Source of the DNA: Thermoplasmata archaeon
GTDB taxonomy: Archaea; Thermoplasmatota; Thermoplasmata; Thermoplasmatales; Thermoplasmataceae
Length of the DNA: 12,212 nt
Assembly (NCBI GenBank): GCA_021845155.1
Contig: JAKBSB010000024.1
Coordinates: 1-12,212 of the forward strand
Direction: 5' to 3'
In this document: positions 6,512-12,212 of the stretch, piece after piece
Layout of the letters: each line of letters begins with the position of its first letter
Numbering within the stretch: position 1 is the first letter of the stretch
Translations under genes and position numbers: made by a program
Notes under the pieces: generated by a model
What the model saw: only the letters and a program-made list of their open reading frames with translations
Databases searched by the model: none
Told to the model about the DNA's origin: nothing

Positions 6512-6711
6512 GTCAACTACCCACAGACAGCGGCCTTGTTTTTGTCTCGTGAGGGACAACGCAGAAGTTGATCAGGGAGCTTTAACAACATGGAGAAAAA
6601 CATGAGAGAAAAGCAGAAGTCAGAGGAGAGAGATTTATGCACACATTCATATGATCCACAGAACCGTAAGTCTATGACTCCGTCCTTAAACAGGAGGGAA
6701 ACTCTCAGTGA
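6512..6711 (+). ncRNA. Candidate omega-RNA (HEARO-like), copy B
   Basis: It contains the same conserved block as copy A, including the hairpin UUGUCUC-GUGA-GGGACAA (6542-6559). That is a 7-bp stem with one G-U wobble and the same GNRA tetraloop. The outer pair is longer here because the base after the stem changed from T (copy A) to A (copy B). The GTTG...CAAC pairing is also kept. The left palindrome is badly degraded, so if RNA is made it may be less functional than copy A. By analogy with IscB, the guide would be about 6496-6511. Confidence 0.4.
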
Positions 6712-6735
6712 TCAGATCTTAGAAAACCCCTCTAA

Positions 6736-6893
6736 CAACCACAATGTGGGAAATCAATCATTAAAAAGGAGAAAAGAAGATGGATGCTGACGTAAATAAG
6801 GTAAAGTTGATGAGATACCGTAATGGCATGAAGTTCGGGACCAAATTCCTCCCACCTCTGAAGAAGATTGGGATCCATGGGGGAGTTAGATGA
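6736..6893 (+). pseudogene. IscB-like nuclease C-terminal remnant, copy B
   Basis: Frame-broken relic of the same protein tail as in copy A. GKSI is recognisable around 6750 and then shifts frame. The intact end reads NKVKLMRYRNGMKFGTKF followed by LPPLKKIGIHGGVR, ending in TGA overlapping the next ATG. It aligns with NKVKLVSYGKGLRFTAQF and GISFGGVR of copy A. Differences are spread over all codon positions with a frameshift and a large deletion, so there is no sign of current protein function. Confidence 0.5.
6879..6889 (+). promoter_or_regulatory. Repeat-borne ribosome binding site for the OCD-family gene
   Basis: GGGGGAG (6879-6885) plus TTAG directly precedes the ATG at 6890, identical to the site before the racemase. 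It belongs to the element and has replaced the probable native GAGGA now stranded at 6499-6503. Confidence 0.6.
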
Positions 6894-7807
6894 AAATCAT
6901 GAATGATAGGGACGTTATGGCAATACCGGCCAGGACGGCAGTAGCAGTAATGGAAGAAGTGTTCAGGGAGAGGTCCATGAGGTCTTTTATCTCGCCTCCA
7001 AGAATGCATATGGATTCCCCTGACGGTAAAATTGTATTCACGTCAGGAGGAAGTTTATCAGAACACGTTATGGGGTTCAGGGTATACACAACGTTTGGTG
7101 ACGTAGATCAGGCCACGCTTGTATATGATAGCAAAAACGGGAAACTGAAAGGTGCAGTGATGGGTAGCTTTCTTGGCGCATTGAGAACAGGATCTATAGG
7201 GGCAGTTTCAACAAGGTATATGTCAAATCATAACGCTGACATCATGGGGATTATTGGAAGCGGAAATCAGGCTTTCACACAGGCGATAACATCCGCAACT
7301 GTGAGGAATTTCAGGGAAATTCATGTGTATTCCCCAAACACGGAACATAGAAATAACTTTGCGGACCGTATTGAAAAAGTAACCGGGATTTTGGCGGTTG
7401 CAGAAGAAAGTTCATCTGCAGTTGCAGAGATTTCTCAAGTGTTGATACTTTCCACAACCAGTTCAGTTCCAGTAATAAAGGCGGGTGATATAGCTCCGGG
7501 GACTCATATTATAAGTGTTGGAAGGAAGAGCGTCAATGAACACGAATTAGATCACTATGTAGCCGATCTTGCTGCAGTTGTAGCAACAGATTCTCTGGAT
7601 CAGATCAATTCCTACGACCCTCCACACTTCATGTCGGGTAGTAAAACAGGAGGGAATATTGTGGAACTGGCGGATGTTGTATCTGGAAAAAAATTGGGAA
7701 GGATCAGCAGGGACGATATTACACTGTTTCTCTCAGTTGGTCTCTCCGGGACGGAAGTTGCACTGGCCAATCTGGTACTGGAAAGTTCTGGAAGAAAAGA
7801 ACCCTGA
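6890..7807 (+). CDS. Ornithine cyclodeaminase/mu-crystallin family dehydrogenase
   Basis: NAD(P)-binding enzyme of the ornithine cyclodeaminase/mu-crystallin/archaeal alanine dehydrogenase family, 305 residues. Seen: ALRTGSIGAVSTRYMS (family signature, residues 97-112); Rossmann loop GIIGSGNQAF (120-129); GTHIISVGRKSVNEHEL (204-220); and a final LFLSVGLSGTEVALA (279-293). Two residues expected in genuine ornithine cyclodeaminases are changed. The lysine of the GVK..T segment is Arg64 (GFRVYTTF), and the aspartate after the INAVGG segment aligns with Lys213. Cyclodeaminase activity is therefore unlikely. An imine reductase or amino-acid dehydrogenase role is more plausible, though the Lys-to-Arg change could weaken that too. 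The start at 6890 follows the repeat-borne GGGGGAG; Met4 is an alternative. A UbiD-family decarboxylase follows 59 bases later on the same strand and may be co-transcribed. Confidence 0.88.
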   Translation: MKIMNDRDVMAIPARTAVAVMEEVFRERSMRSFISPPRMHMDSPDGKIVFTSGGSLSEHVMGFRVYTTFGDVDQATLVYDSKNGKLKGAVMGSFLGALRTGSIGAVSTRYMSNHNADIMGIIGSGNQAFTQAITSATVRNFREIHVYSPNTEHRNNFADRIEKVTGILAVAEESSSAVAEISQVLILSTTSSVPVIKAGDIAPGTHIISVGRKSVNEHELDHYVADLAAVVATDSLDQINSYDPPHFMSGSKTGGNIVELADVVSGKKLGRISRDDITLFLSVGLSGTEVALANLVLESSGRKEP

Positions 7808-7835
7808 TTCCACTATACACTGGAGAATGGTATCA

Positions 7836-7877
7836 ATATTTATGGATATTGTAACTATTCAGGGCTATGAAAAGCCC
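7836..7877 (+). promoter_or_regulatory. TATA-like box and start-codon hairpin of the UbiD-family gene
   Basis: ATATTTAT (7836-7843) is centred about 27 bases before the ATG, suggesting a leaderless transcript in addition to possible read-through from upstream. A perfect 5-bp hairpin GGGCT-ATGAAA-AGCCC (7862-7877) places the start codon in the loop. In a leaderless mRNA the left arm would be missing, so this hairpin could form only in the longer read-through transcript. Confidence 0.4.
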
Positions 7878-9480
7878 CAACCAACCTTCATCACTTAGGA
7901 CATTTCTTGACCATTTATCAGGTTCAGGGAAGCATTCTCTAAGAATTATTGAGGATGAGGTAGATACCGATTTTGAGATCACGGCATATTCAATTCTCAC
8001 TTCAGGTGAAAACCCAGCCCTTCTGTTCCGGAACATAAAGAATTACCCGAACTTCAGCATGGTCACAAATCTTCTCGGTTCTGAGAATAGAATCGCCATG
8101 GCAACGGGTTATGGTGACATTATGGATTTTTACAGGAAATGGGATACTATCCTGTCCCACGATGAAGTATTTGATTCCGGTCCTCTTGAACAGAATCCTC
8201 CCTTAAAGGAAGTCATCAGACGGGGAAATGACGTTGATCTTTTTTCTTTACCCATACCGAGGCACTATCTTTCGGATGGATCAAGATCAGGTTTTGGGAG
8301 GTATATAACATCTGGACTCGTTGTAGCAAGAGATCCACGGAATGAGGACATTCTGAACCTGAGCTTCACAAGAATTCAGCCATTTGCCAGGGACGGATAC
8401 GCCTTCGATGCCGGGAGCCATGGAAACATGTGGGAATACCTTGACTACTGCCGAAAAAATGGGACTAAGCTGGACATATCAATAATAATTGGGGCACACC
8501 CAGTATTTTACCTGCTTGGAGCTGCATTCACGAGAAACGAATACTCAAAAGCACAAAAAATAATCAGTGCAGGTTACACGGGAGGAATTGCAAACAGTCT
8601 TCCCGTTCCATCTCAGTCAGAGATAGTGGTGGAGACGGAATTTATTCCAGGGGAAACATTTGACGAGGGTCCTTTTGCAGAATACACAGGTTACATGGGG
8701 GAGGATTCCACAAAGAGTGTGGCACATGTGAAGACCATAATGCACAGGAGAGATGCAATTTATTATGATATACAACCATCGAATTCGTCCGAGCATGTCA
8801 ACCTGTTTTCAATGTCAAGGTCTGCAGCAATTACGGAAACACTCAAGAAATTCATGCCAAAGGGACCAGAATACAGGGTAGTCTGGCCACACTACGGCTC
8901 CAGGTTTCTTGGATTAGGTTATGTGCAGAATGGAAACATGTCCATCGCAAGACAGTTCGGTGCAGGAATAATCGGAACAGACGCACTCTGGGGTAAAATT
9001 ATATTCATAAACGAAGGGAAGACAGAGCTGGATCTGGAGAGTGCTCTCATGAACCTGGCACAGACAGATATTTCAGAGGGAGAAAATATTACACTTTTCA
9101 GGAACATGTATATAATCAGTTCAGACTCAACAGCAGATCCGGATGGCAGTGTTGGAAAGATACTGTTTTCAACGTCGGGAAAACCGGGAGTTATTTCAAA
9201 AATACTACGCGGAGACTCACTGGAGCTGCTTTCAGGCAACGGCAGGGTGGTTATTTCTCATGGAATTCGCGAGGACGGAAATGTGAATCTTGCAGTTGCT
9301 GATGATATAGATATATCAGACATGGAAAAAGTAGGATGGGCCCTTGCCACAAGAATGAATCCCCAGCATGACATATCCGTGAAAAACGGAAAAATATCAA
9401 TAACGGCCATGCGCAAACATCCAGAAATACCTTCAATACCCCGGGGAGTATTAAAAAGGATTGCGGAAAAAATTAAGTAA
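7867..9480 (+). CDS. UbiD-family prenylated-FMN-dependent decarboxylase
   Basis: Reversible (de)carboxylase of the UbiD/Fdc family, using prenylated FMN to act on aromatic or alpha,beta-unsaturated carboxylic acids. It has 537 residues, slightly longer than typical UbiD. The cofactor and active-site frame is recognisable. NLSFTR (Asn164 to Arg169) matches the Asn-x4-Arg of Fdc1, which binds metal/phosphate and supplies the catalytic arginine. DEGPFAEYTGY provides Glu267 and Glu272, the two acids with Glu-x4-Glu spacing that complete the Glu-Arg-Glu triad. His185 in AGSHGN lies where a metal-ligand histidine is expected. QPSNSSEH near residue 303 is a further family-like segment. All catalytic residues appear intact. 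No UbiX prenyltransferase, which makes the cofactor, is in this window. Its place behind an amino-acid-dehydrogenase-like gene hints at catabolism of an amino or aromatic acid, but the substrate is unknown. Confidence 0.93.
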   Translation: MKSPNQPSSLRTFLDHLSGSGKHSLRIIEDEVDTDFEITAYSILTSGENPALLFRNIKNYPNFSMVTNLLGSENRIAMATGYGDIMDFYRKWDTILSHDEVFDSGPLEQNPPLKEVIRRGNDVDLFSLPIPRHYLSDGSRSGFGRYITSGLVVARDPRNEDILNLSFTRIQPFARDGYAFDAGSHGNMWEYLDYCRKNGTKLDISIIIGAHPVFYLLGAAFTRNEYSKAQKIISAGYTGGIANSLPVPSQSEIVVETEFIPGETFDEGPFAEYTGYMGEDSTKSVAHVKTIMHRRDAIYYDIQPSNSSEHVNLFSMSRSAAITETLKKFMPKGPEYRVVWPHYGSRFLGLGYVQNGNMSIARQFGAGIIGTDALWGKIIFINEGKTELDLESALMNLAQTDISEGENITLFRNMYIISSDSTADPDGSVGKILFSTSGKPGVISKILRGDSLELLSGNGRVVISHGIREDGNVNLAVADDIDISDMEKVGWALATRMNPQHDISVKNGKISITAMRKHPEIPSIPRGVLKRIAEKIK

Positions 9481-9481
9481 A

Positions 9482-9497
9482 TGCTGTTTTTCCAGCA
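9482..9497. terminator. Hairpin between convergent genes, possible bidirectional terminator
   Basis: TGCTG-TTTTTC-CAGCA (perfect 5-bp stem) lies in the 21-base gap between the stops of the UbiD-family gene and the permease. The T-rich loop gives a T-run for the plus strand. The stem is short, so the call is tentative. Confidence 0.4.
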
Positions 9498-9501
9498 CTT
9501 T

Positions 9502-10875
9502 CTAAACATCTACCACTACGTTTTCAAATTTTTTATTTCCTGATAAAATGTAGGCAGTGCTCACGGCAAGCCATGCCATAAATATAACTGTACCTGCAAT
9601 GACTGGCAGGCTTATTGAAATGAATGTGCTGTAGAATATGAAACCGAAAATTATTATGGAAATAACTGAAATGACTATGTTTGCATAGCTGAATTTTCCT
9701 CTAAATTTCCTGTCCAGTATAGGGAGCGATGCATTTATAATGGAATGCACGAATAAAACACCAAGCGTTGCCGCTGTGGCAGAAAATATAAACGCATTAA
9801 AGCCACCAAGGAAAATAACCGATATAGACCCTATTACTATTGCAGATGAAACAACTGTCAATGCTGACATCCATGGAGTGGAACGTTTGCTGTGTATTCG
9901 TGAAAGTCCCGATGGAATCATTTTATCGCGACTCACGGCCATCATGACCCTTGAGGTGCCATTTGTGACCACAACGGTACCGGTAAGAAGGCTGTTTATG
10001 AAGAGGATAGTTACAAGTATGGCTGCTGCCTTTCCTATGAAACCGTTAATTATGGTGACACCAGGGATCAGTTCACCAGCATATTTTCCCATCAATGATG
10101 GTCCCCAGGCCACAGTAAAATAGTAAGATGTGAAAACGAAAAAAATACCAAGAATGATTACAGTAAATACCACGGATAAGCCAATGTTCTTTTTAGGTGA
10201 TACAGACTCCTCACCAAGGGGAGTCGAAGCACCAAAACCCGAGAATGCGGTATACATCAGAAGAACTCCTATTCCGATTCCACTGAACCCATTGAGAGAG
10301 TACCTGGTTGTGAAAACGCTTGCTGTATTGATTGCCGGATGGGAAAATACAATATACAGACCAAAAACACTTATGATCACAATTTCGACGACTGCCATGA
10401 TCATGGTGTATCTCGTGGATCCCCTTATCCCGGAAATAGATACAAGAAAGCCGAACATCAGGGTTGTAACAAGAAGTGGGAACCATGCGTATGAAGGTAG
10501 GCCAATGCCAAAAACTGTTCCCAATAAGGGGGGAACAAAGACCGCAACACTGAGGGCAATCAGGCAAAGAGCCATTATCTGATAGAATATATAGAAGAAA
10601 CCGGTTAAAAGAGCAGGTTTCACTCCATAACCTGCTTTCACATATGAGTAATAACCGCCCGCCCCGGCAACGTTTGCCGATATCTTTCTAATTATAACTG
10701 CATTGATCATAACAACAAAAAATGCCAGGAGAGCAACAAGTGGAAGAGATCCCTGTGCGAACGCCGCAGCACCAGTGAGCGTTGCAATTGCTGCACCGGC
10801 AGGAGCAGATCCAGCAACCCCCTGAAACATGCTCTCCTTCAGTCCTACGGAATTCTCACGAAGTTTGCCTGTCAC
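9502..10875 (-). CDS. APC-superfamily amino-acid permease
   Basis: Integral membrane secondary transporter, 457 residues, with about twelve hydrophobic segments spread over the whole length, as in the amino acid-polyamine-organocation superfamily. Seen: GSAPAGAAIATLTGAAAFA in the first helix region; AGAGGYYSYVKAGYG (about residues 70-84), a standard APC motif at the end of helix 2; and FSGFGASTPLGEESVSPKKN (about 212-231), the helix 6/7 loop signature. The start is GTG. An upstream ATG runs into a stop after four codons, whereas GGAGG (10885-10889) lies nine bases before the GTG, so a leadered mRNA is likely here, unlike several neighbours. Substrate is probably an amino acid or amine, which would suit the racemase, PLP and OCD-family enzymes nearby, but specificity cannot be read from the sequence. 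Confidence 0.9.
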   Translation of the reverse strand: MTGKLRENSVGLKESMFQGVAGSAPAGAAIATLTGAAAFAQGSLPLVALLAFFVVMINAVIIRKISANVAGAGGYYSYVKAGYGVKPALLTGFFYIFYQIMALCLIALSVAVFVPPLLGTVFGIGLPSYAWFPLLVTTLMFGFLVSISGIRGSTRYTMIMAVVEIVIISVFGLYIVFSHPAINTASVFTTRYSLNGFSGIGIGVLLMYTAFSGFGASTPLGEESVSPKKNIGLSVVFTVIILGIFFVFTSYYFTVAWGPSLMGKYAGELIPGVTIINGFIGKAAAILVTILFINSLLTGTVVVTNGTSRVMMAVSRDKMIPSGLSRIHSKRSTPWMSALTVVSSAIVIGSISVIFLGGFNAFIFSATAATLGVLFVHSIINASLPILDRKFRGKFSYANIVISVISIIIFGFIFYSTFISISLPVIAGTVIFMAWLAVSTAYILSGNKKFENVVVDV

Positions 10876-10884
10876 TCTAAAGAG

Positions 10885-10889
10885 CCTCC
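10885..10889 (-). promoter_or_regulatory. Shine-Dalgarno fixing the GTG start of the permease
   Basis: GGAGG on the minus strand with a nine-base spacer to the GTG at 10875-10873. It decides the start, since no in-frame ATG gives a better N-terminus. Confidence 0.6.
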
Positions 10890-11006
10890 ATGTAAAGAAT
10901 CACCGGTTCAAAATTTTCATGTGCTTTTATTTCACAATAAGTATTAAGTTGCGACATCGATGTCATTTTTAATGCATCAGTGTATGTTTTTACACGACTT
11001 AAAGAT

Positions 11007-11022
11007 TCACCTAAAAAGGTGA
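11007..11022 (-). terminator. Hairpin 3' of the CDC48-N gene
   Basis: Perfect 6-bp inverted repeat TCACCT-AAAA-AGGTGA, eleven bases past the stop codon of the CDC48-N protein. On the minus strand the loop is TTTT. Position suggests a terminator or mRNA 3'-end element. Confidence 0.45.
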
Positions 11023-11033
11023 GATTTCATGTT

Positions 11034-11561
11034 TCAGTCAACAATAAATATTTCAGAATCTTTTGAAATATAGACAGGTACATCATCAGGTTCAGTTTCT
11101 ATGGATCTGTAAAGAGGGGTCGAGGTTCCGCCTATCCTGAAATCACCAGGCAGGTTTATAGATATCACGTTTCCGGTAACCATGGGAGTTTCATACAACA
11201 GTCTCCGGAAAAATTCAACAAGCTCTTTATTCAGGAGAGGATAATTTCGTCCAGCAGGGGTAAGCTTTACAGTTTTTGCCGGAACAACCTCGACTTTACA
11301 GACATCAACGAGTTCATTTATTTTTGATCCACAATTCTCCCTCATAATTGTATCCAGGCGAATTTCTCCAGAACCTGTATCTTCCTCTCTCATCTCATAA
11401 ACTCTACCTATGGCAACTTTTGTACCTTTCACCGCAACATAGTCATTGAGTTTGAGATCCAGGTTGTTCATGTTCTCTCTATCAAGTCTAACTCTAGATT
11501 TGAAAGGATCAACTGAATTTGCATCTACAACCTTTAATCTTACTGTCTTCAGGTCCATCAT
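11034..11561 (-). CDS. Stand-alone CDC48/VAT N-terminal domain protein
   Basis: A 175-residue protein that corresponds to the substrate- and cofactor-binding N-domain of archaeal CDC48 (VAT) but has no AAA ATPase modules. The double-psi beta-barrel half (about residues 5-95) shows RLKVVDANSVDPFKSRVRLD, a VGRVYRA-like segment (AIGRVYEMREED) and IRLDTIMRENCGSKINELV. These follow the Thermoplasma VAT N-terminus (AEANSTDP..SRVRLD, GRVYRARPED, VRIDSVMRNNCGASIGD) almost segment by segment. The second CDC48-2 half (about 98-175) has KTVKLTPAGRNYPL, PMVTGNVISI and VPVYISKDSEI. The protein ends where VAT would enter its D1 linker, with a proper stop. A TATA-like box (11584-11592) lies about 27 bases before the ATG, suggesting a leaderless mRNA. 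It might act as an adaptor, a decoy or a competitor for VAT partners; that is inference. Confidence 0.85.
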   Translation of the reverse strand: MMDLKTVRLKVVDANSVDPFKSRVRLDRENMNNLDLKLNDYVAVKGTKVAIGRVYEMREEDTGSGEIRLDTIMRENCGSKINELVDVCKVEVVPAKTVKLTPAGRNYPLLNKELVEFFRRLLYETPMVTGNVISINLPGDFRIGGTSTPLYRSIETEPDDVPVYISKDSEIFIVD

Positions 11562-11583
11562 GTATTATGGTGATAACACACTG

Positions 11584-11592
11584 AGTTATAGC
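11584..11592 (-). promoter_or_regulatory. TATA-like box of the CDC48-N gene
   Basis: GCTATAACT on the minus strand is preceded by an A-rich ACAAA that could serve as a TFB recognition element. It is centred about 27 bases from the ATG at 11561, consistent with a start site at the start codon. Confidence 0.5.
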
Positions 11593-11637
11593 TTTGTCTG
11601 GATATTATTTCAGATTATACTTTCTGTTAACCATGGG

Positions 11638-11781
11638 AGGATATCTGCCTCTGGCCGTTATGCTCTATTCGAGGTTAAACTTCATGAATTTGGCCATAAA
11701 GAACCCGTTCACCGTTGTGAAATCATTCAAGTATCTGGTTTATTTCTTTCTAAAATCACATATCACCATTATCAGAATTAA
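11638..11781 (+). pseudogene. Possible relic of an Rrf2-type regulator
   Basis: In one plus-strand frame, 47 codons read RISASGRYAL, then EPVHRCEII, then VSGLFLSKI before a stop. Rrf2-family winged-helix regulators (IscR and relatives) begin R-L-(S/T)-x-x-GRYA(L/V), continue with GPV...-(E/D)I after about 15 residues, and then GIS.-.YL. Order and spacing match over about 40 residues. There is no start codon directly before it. After the stop, the neighbouring frame gives IIRINLISG, which could be the next Rrf2 segment (LR.AGLI.S) after a frameshift. It is too short to be functional and is only a candidate; a chance match is possible. Confidence 0.35.
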
Positions 11782-12020
11782 CCTGATATCTGGCTGTCCG
11801 TTTTATGAGAAAACATCCAGCCACACATATATTGACGATTTCTAAAAATCTTGGCTTCTTAGAGAATACTAAGGAGATAGGTTTTCGCTAACACAGATGA
11901 GTACGCCTTTTTCAATATTGAGTCAATAATTTGAAACGTATCATTTTCGTTGTTATTAGGAATCCTCTATTGGTGTTTTACAAAGTTAATATAAATACAG
12001 ATGTTTAATAGAAAGACTAC

Positions 12021-12034
12021 AAAATATTATTATA
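12021..12034 (+). promoter_or_regulatory. TATA-like box before the signal-peptide gene
   Basis: AAAATATTATTATA is centred about 27 bases before the ATG at 12056, the position expected for a leaderless archaeal transcript. A second AT-rich box, TTAATATAAATAC, lies further upstream (about 11986-11998). Confidence 0.45.
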
Positions 12035-12055
12035 GAGTCATGATTCTTTCTATTC

Positions 12056-12212
12056 ATGAGACACTTAACAATAATTCTCACAAGCATTGTTCTTGCCCTC
12101 ATCATGCTTGTCCCTGGCGTGTCATTTGCAATGACTCCACAATCACAGCACGTGACATATGTGTTCGGTGATTAGAAGGTGGCTTTCTCATCCGATCATG
12201 CTGTGATAACAA
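12056..12212 (+). pseudogene. Secreted-protein start with in-frame TAG, runs off the window
   Basis: The first 39 codons encode a clear signal peptide: MRH, then a long hydrophobic core (LTIILTSIVLALIMLVPGV) and SFA as the likely cleavage site near residue 25. A mature start MTPQSQHVTYVFGD follows. Codon 40 is TAG (12173-12175), after which the same frame continues as KVAFSSDHAVIT to the window end with no further stop. The promoter-like box at the right distance suggests a once-real exported protein. Explanations are a nonsense mutation making a pseudogene, a sequencing error, a very short real peptide, or read-through. The mature protein family cannot be told from so little sequence. Confidence 0.5.

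Larger units (their letters stand above)
6512..6889 (+). repeat. Repeat copy B: decayed IscB/omega-RNA-type element
   Basis: Second copy of the 3065-3544 repeat, 378 bases, in the same orientation. It starts GTCAACTACC and has lost much of the left stem. It keeps the near-identical core (about 6542-6621), and lacks about 90-110 bases present in the middle of copy A. It ends with the same TGGGGGAGTTAG directly before ATGAAAA of the next gene. The left flank carries GAGGA (6499-6503). If the repeat were removed, GAGGA would sit eight bases before the ATG at 6890, a normal ribosome-binding arrangement, which argues that the element inserted exactly in front of an existing start codon. Confidence 0.85.
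11562..12055. other. Mostly non-coding region between CDC48-N and the signal-peptide gene
   Basis: About 490 bases with no intact gene. It holds the CDC48-N promoter, a possible Rrf2 relic (11638-11781), a 13-base dyad TATTGA-G-TCAATA (11916-11928) that could be an operator, and TATA-like sequences before 12056. Long plus-strand frames here (for example to 11845) have no recognisable protein features. Confidence 0.5.

Noticed and set aside
9740..10582. Long plus-strand open frames opposite the permease
   Set aside because: Antisense of a membrane-protein gene; the basic, proline-rich translations are typical of complementary hydrophobic codons.
11594..11845. 83-codon plus-strand frame with hydrophobic residues
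   Set aside because: No promoter at a sensible distance and no recognisable features; it overlaps the better Rrf2-like frame and may only share a frameshifted remnant of it.
1..12212. CRISPR array, tRNA or rRNA genes
   Set aside because: No regularly spaced short direct repeats, no cloverleaf with the conserved T-loop, and no rRNA-like stretches were seen on either strand.

Overview
The window looks like a piece of a Thermoplasmatales (acidophilic euryarchaeon) chromosome. Reasons: a protein that closely follows the N-terminal domain of Thermoplasma VAT/CDC48, AGG/AGA/ATA-rich codon use, AT-rich TATA-like boxes about 25-27 bases upstream of several start codons (the pattern of leaderless archaeal mRNAs), and closely packed single-gene units. 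The order-level assignment is an inference; I cannot name the genus.

Layout: (1) 2-874, the 3' part of an IS4/IS5-type DDE transposase cut by the window edge. (2) 1072-2508 (-), a sphingosine-1-phosphate-lyase-like PLP decarboxylase. (3) 3065-3544, a 480-base repeat (copy A) ending exactly at the ATG of an aspartate/glutamate racemase (3545-4240 +). (4) 4242-5213 (-), a Gfo/Idh/MocA oxidoreductase, divergent from a tandem-SIS sugar isomerase/deaminase like the GlmS C-terminal half (5372-6448 +). (5) 6512-6889, a second, 378-base copy of the same repeat (copy B), again ending exactly at an ATG, this time of an ornithine-cyclodeaminase/mu-crystallin family gene (6890-7807 +), followed by a UbiD-family prFMN decarboxylase (7867-9480 +). 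(6) 9502-10875 (-), an APC-superfamily permease. (7) 11034-11561 (-), a stand-alone CDC48 N-domain protein. (8) 11562-12055, mostly non-coding with a possible Rrf2-regulator relic. (9) 12056 to the end, a secreted-protein start broken by an in-frame TAG.

The genes suggest peripheral amino-acid, amino-sugar and organic-acid metabolism (uptake by the permease; racemisation, decarboxylation, NAD(P)-dependent reduction). Nearly every gene seems to have its own promoter, so a single pathway is not shown.

The most interesting structure is the pair of repeats. Each starts with a GTCAA(C/T)TAC imperfect palindrome of the IS200/IS605 subterminal type. Next comes a roughly 80-base, nearly invariant block with a GNRA-capped hairpin. 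Each then carries a wrecked reading frame resembling the C-terminus of IscB-like (RRXRR/HNH) nucleases, and stops directly before ATGAAAA. That order matches an IscB/HEARO (omega-RNA) element: RNA 5' of the nuclease gene, target motif on the right flank. I infer two decayed or non-autonomous omega-RNA elements inserted between promoter and start codon of two metabolic genes, where the element's right end now supplies the ribosome binding site.
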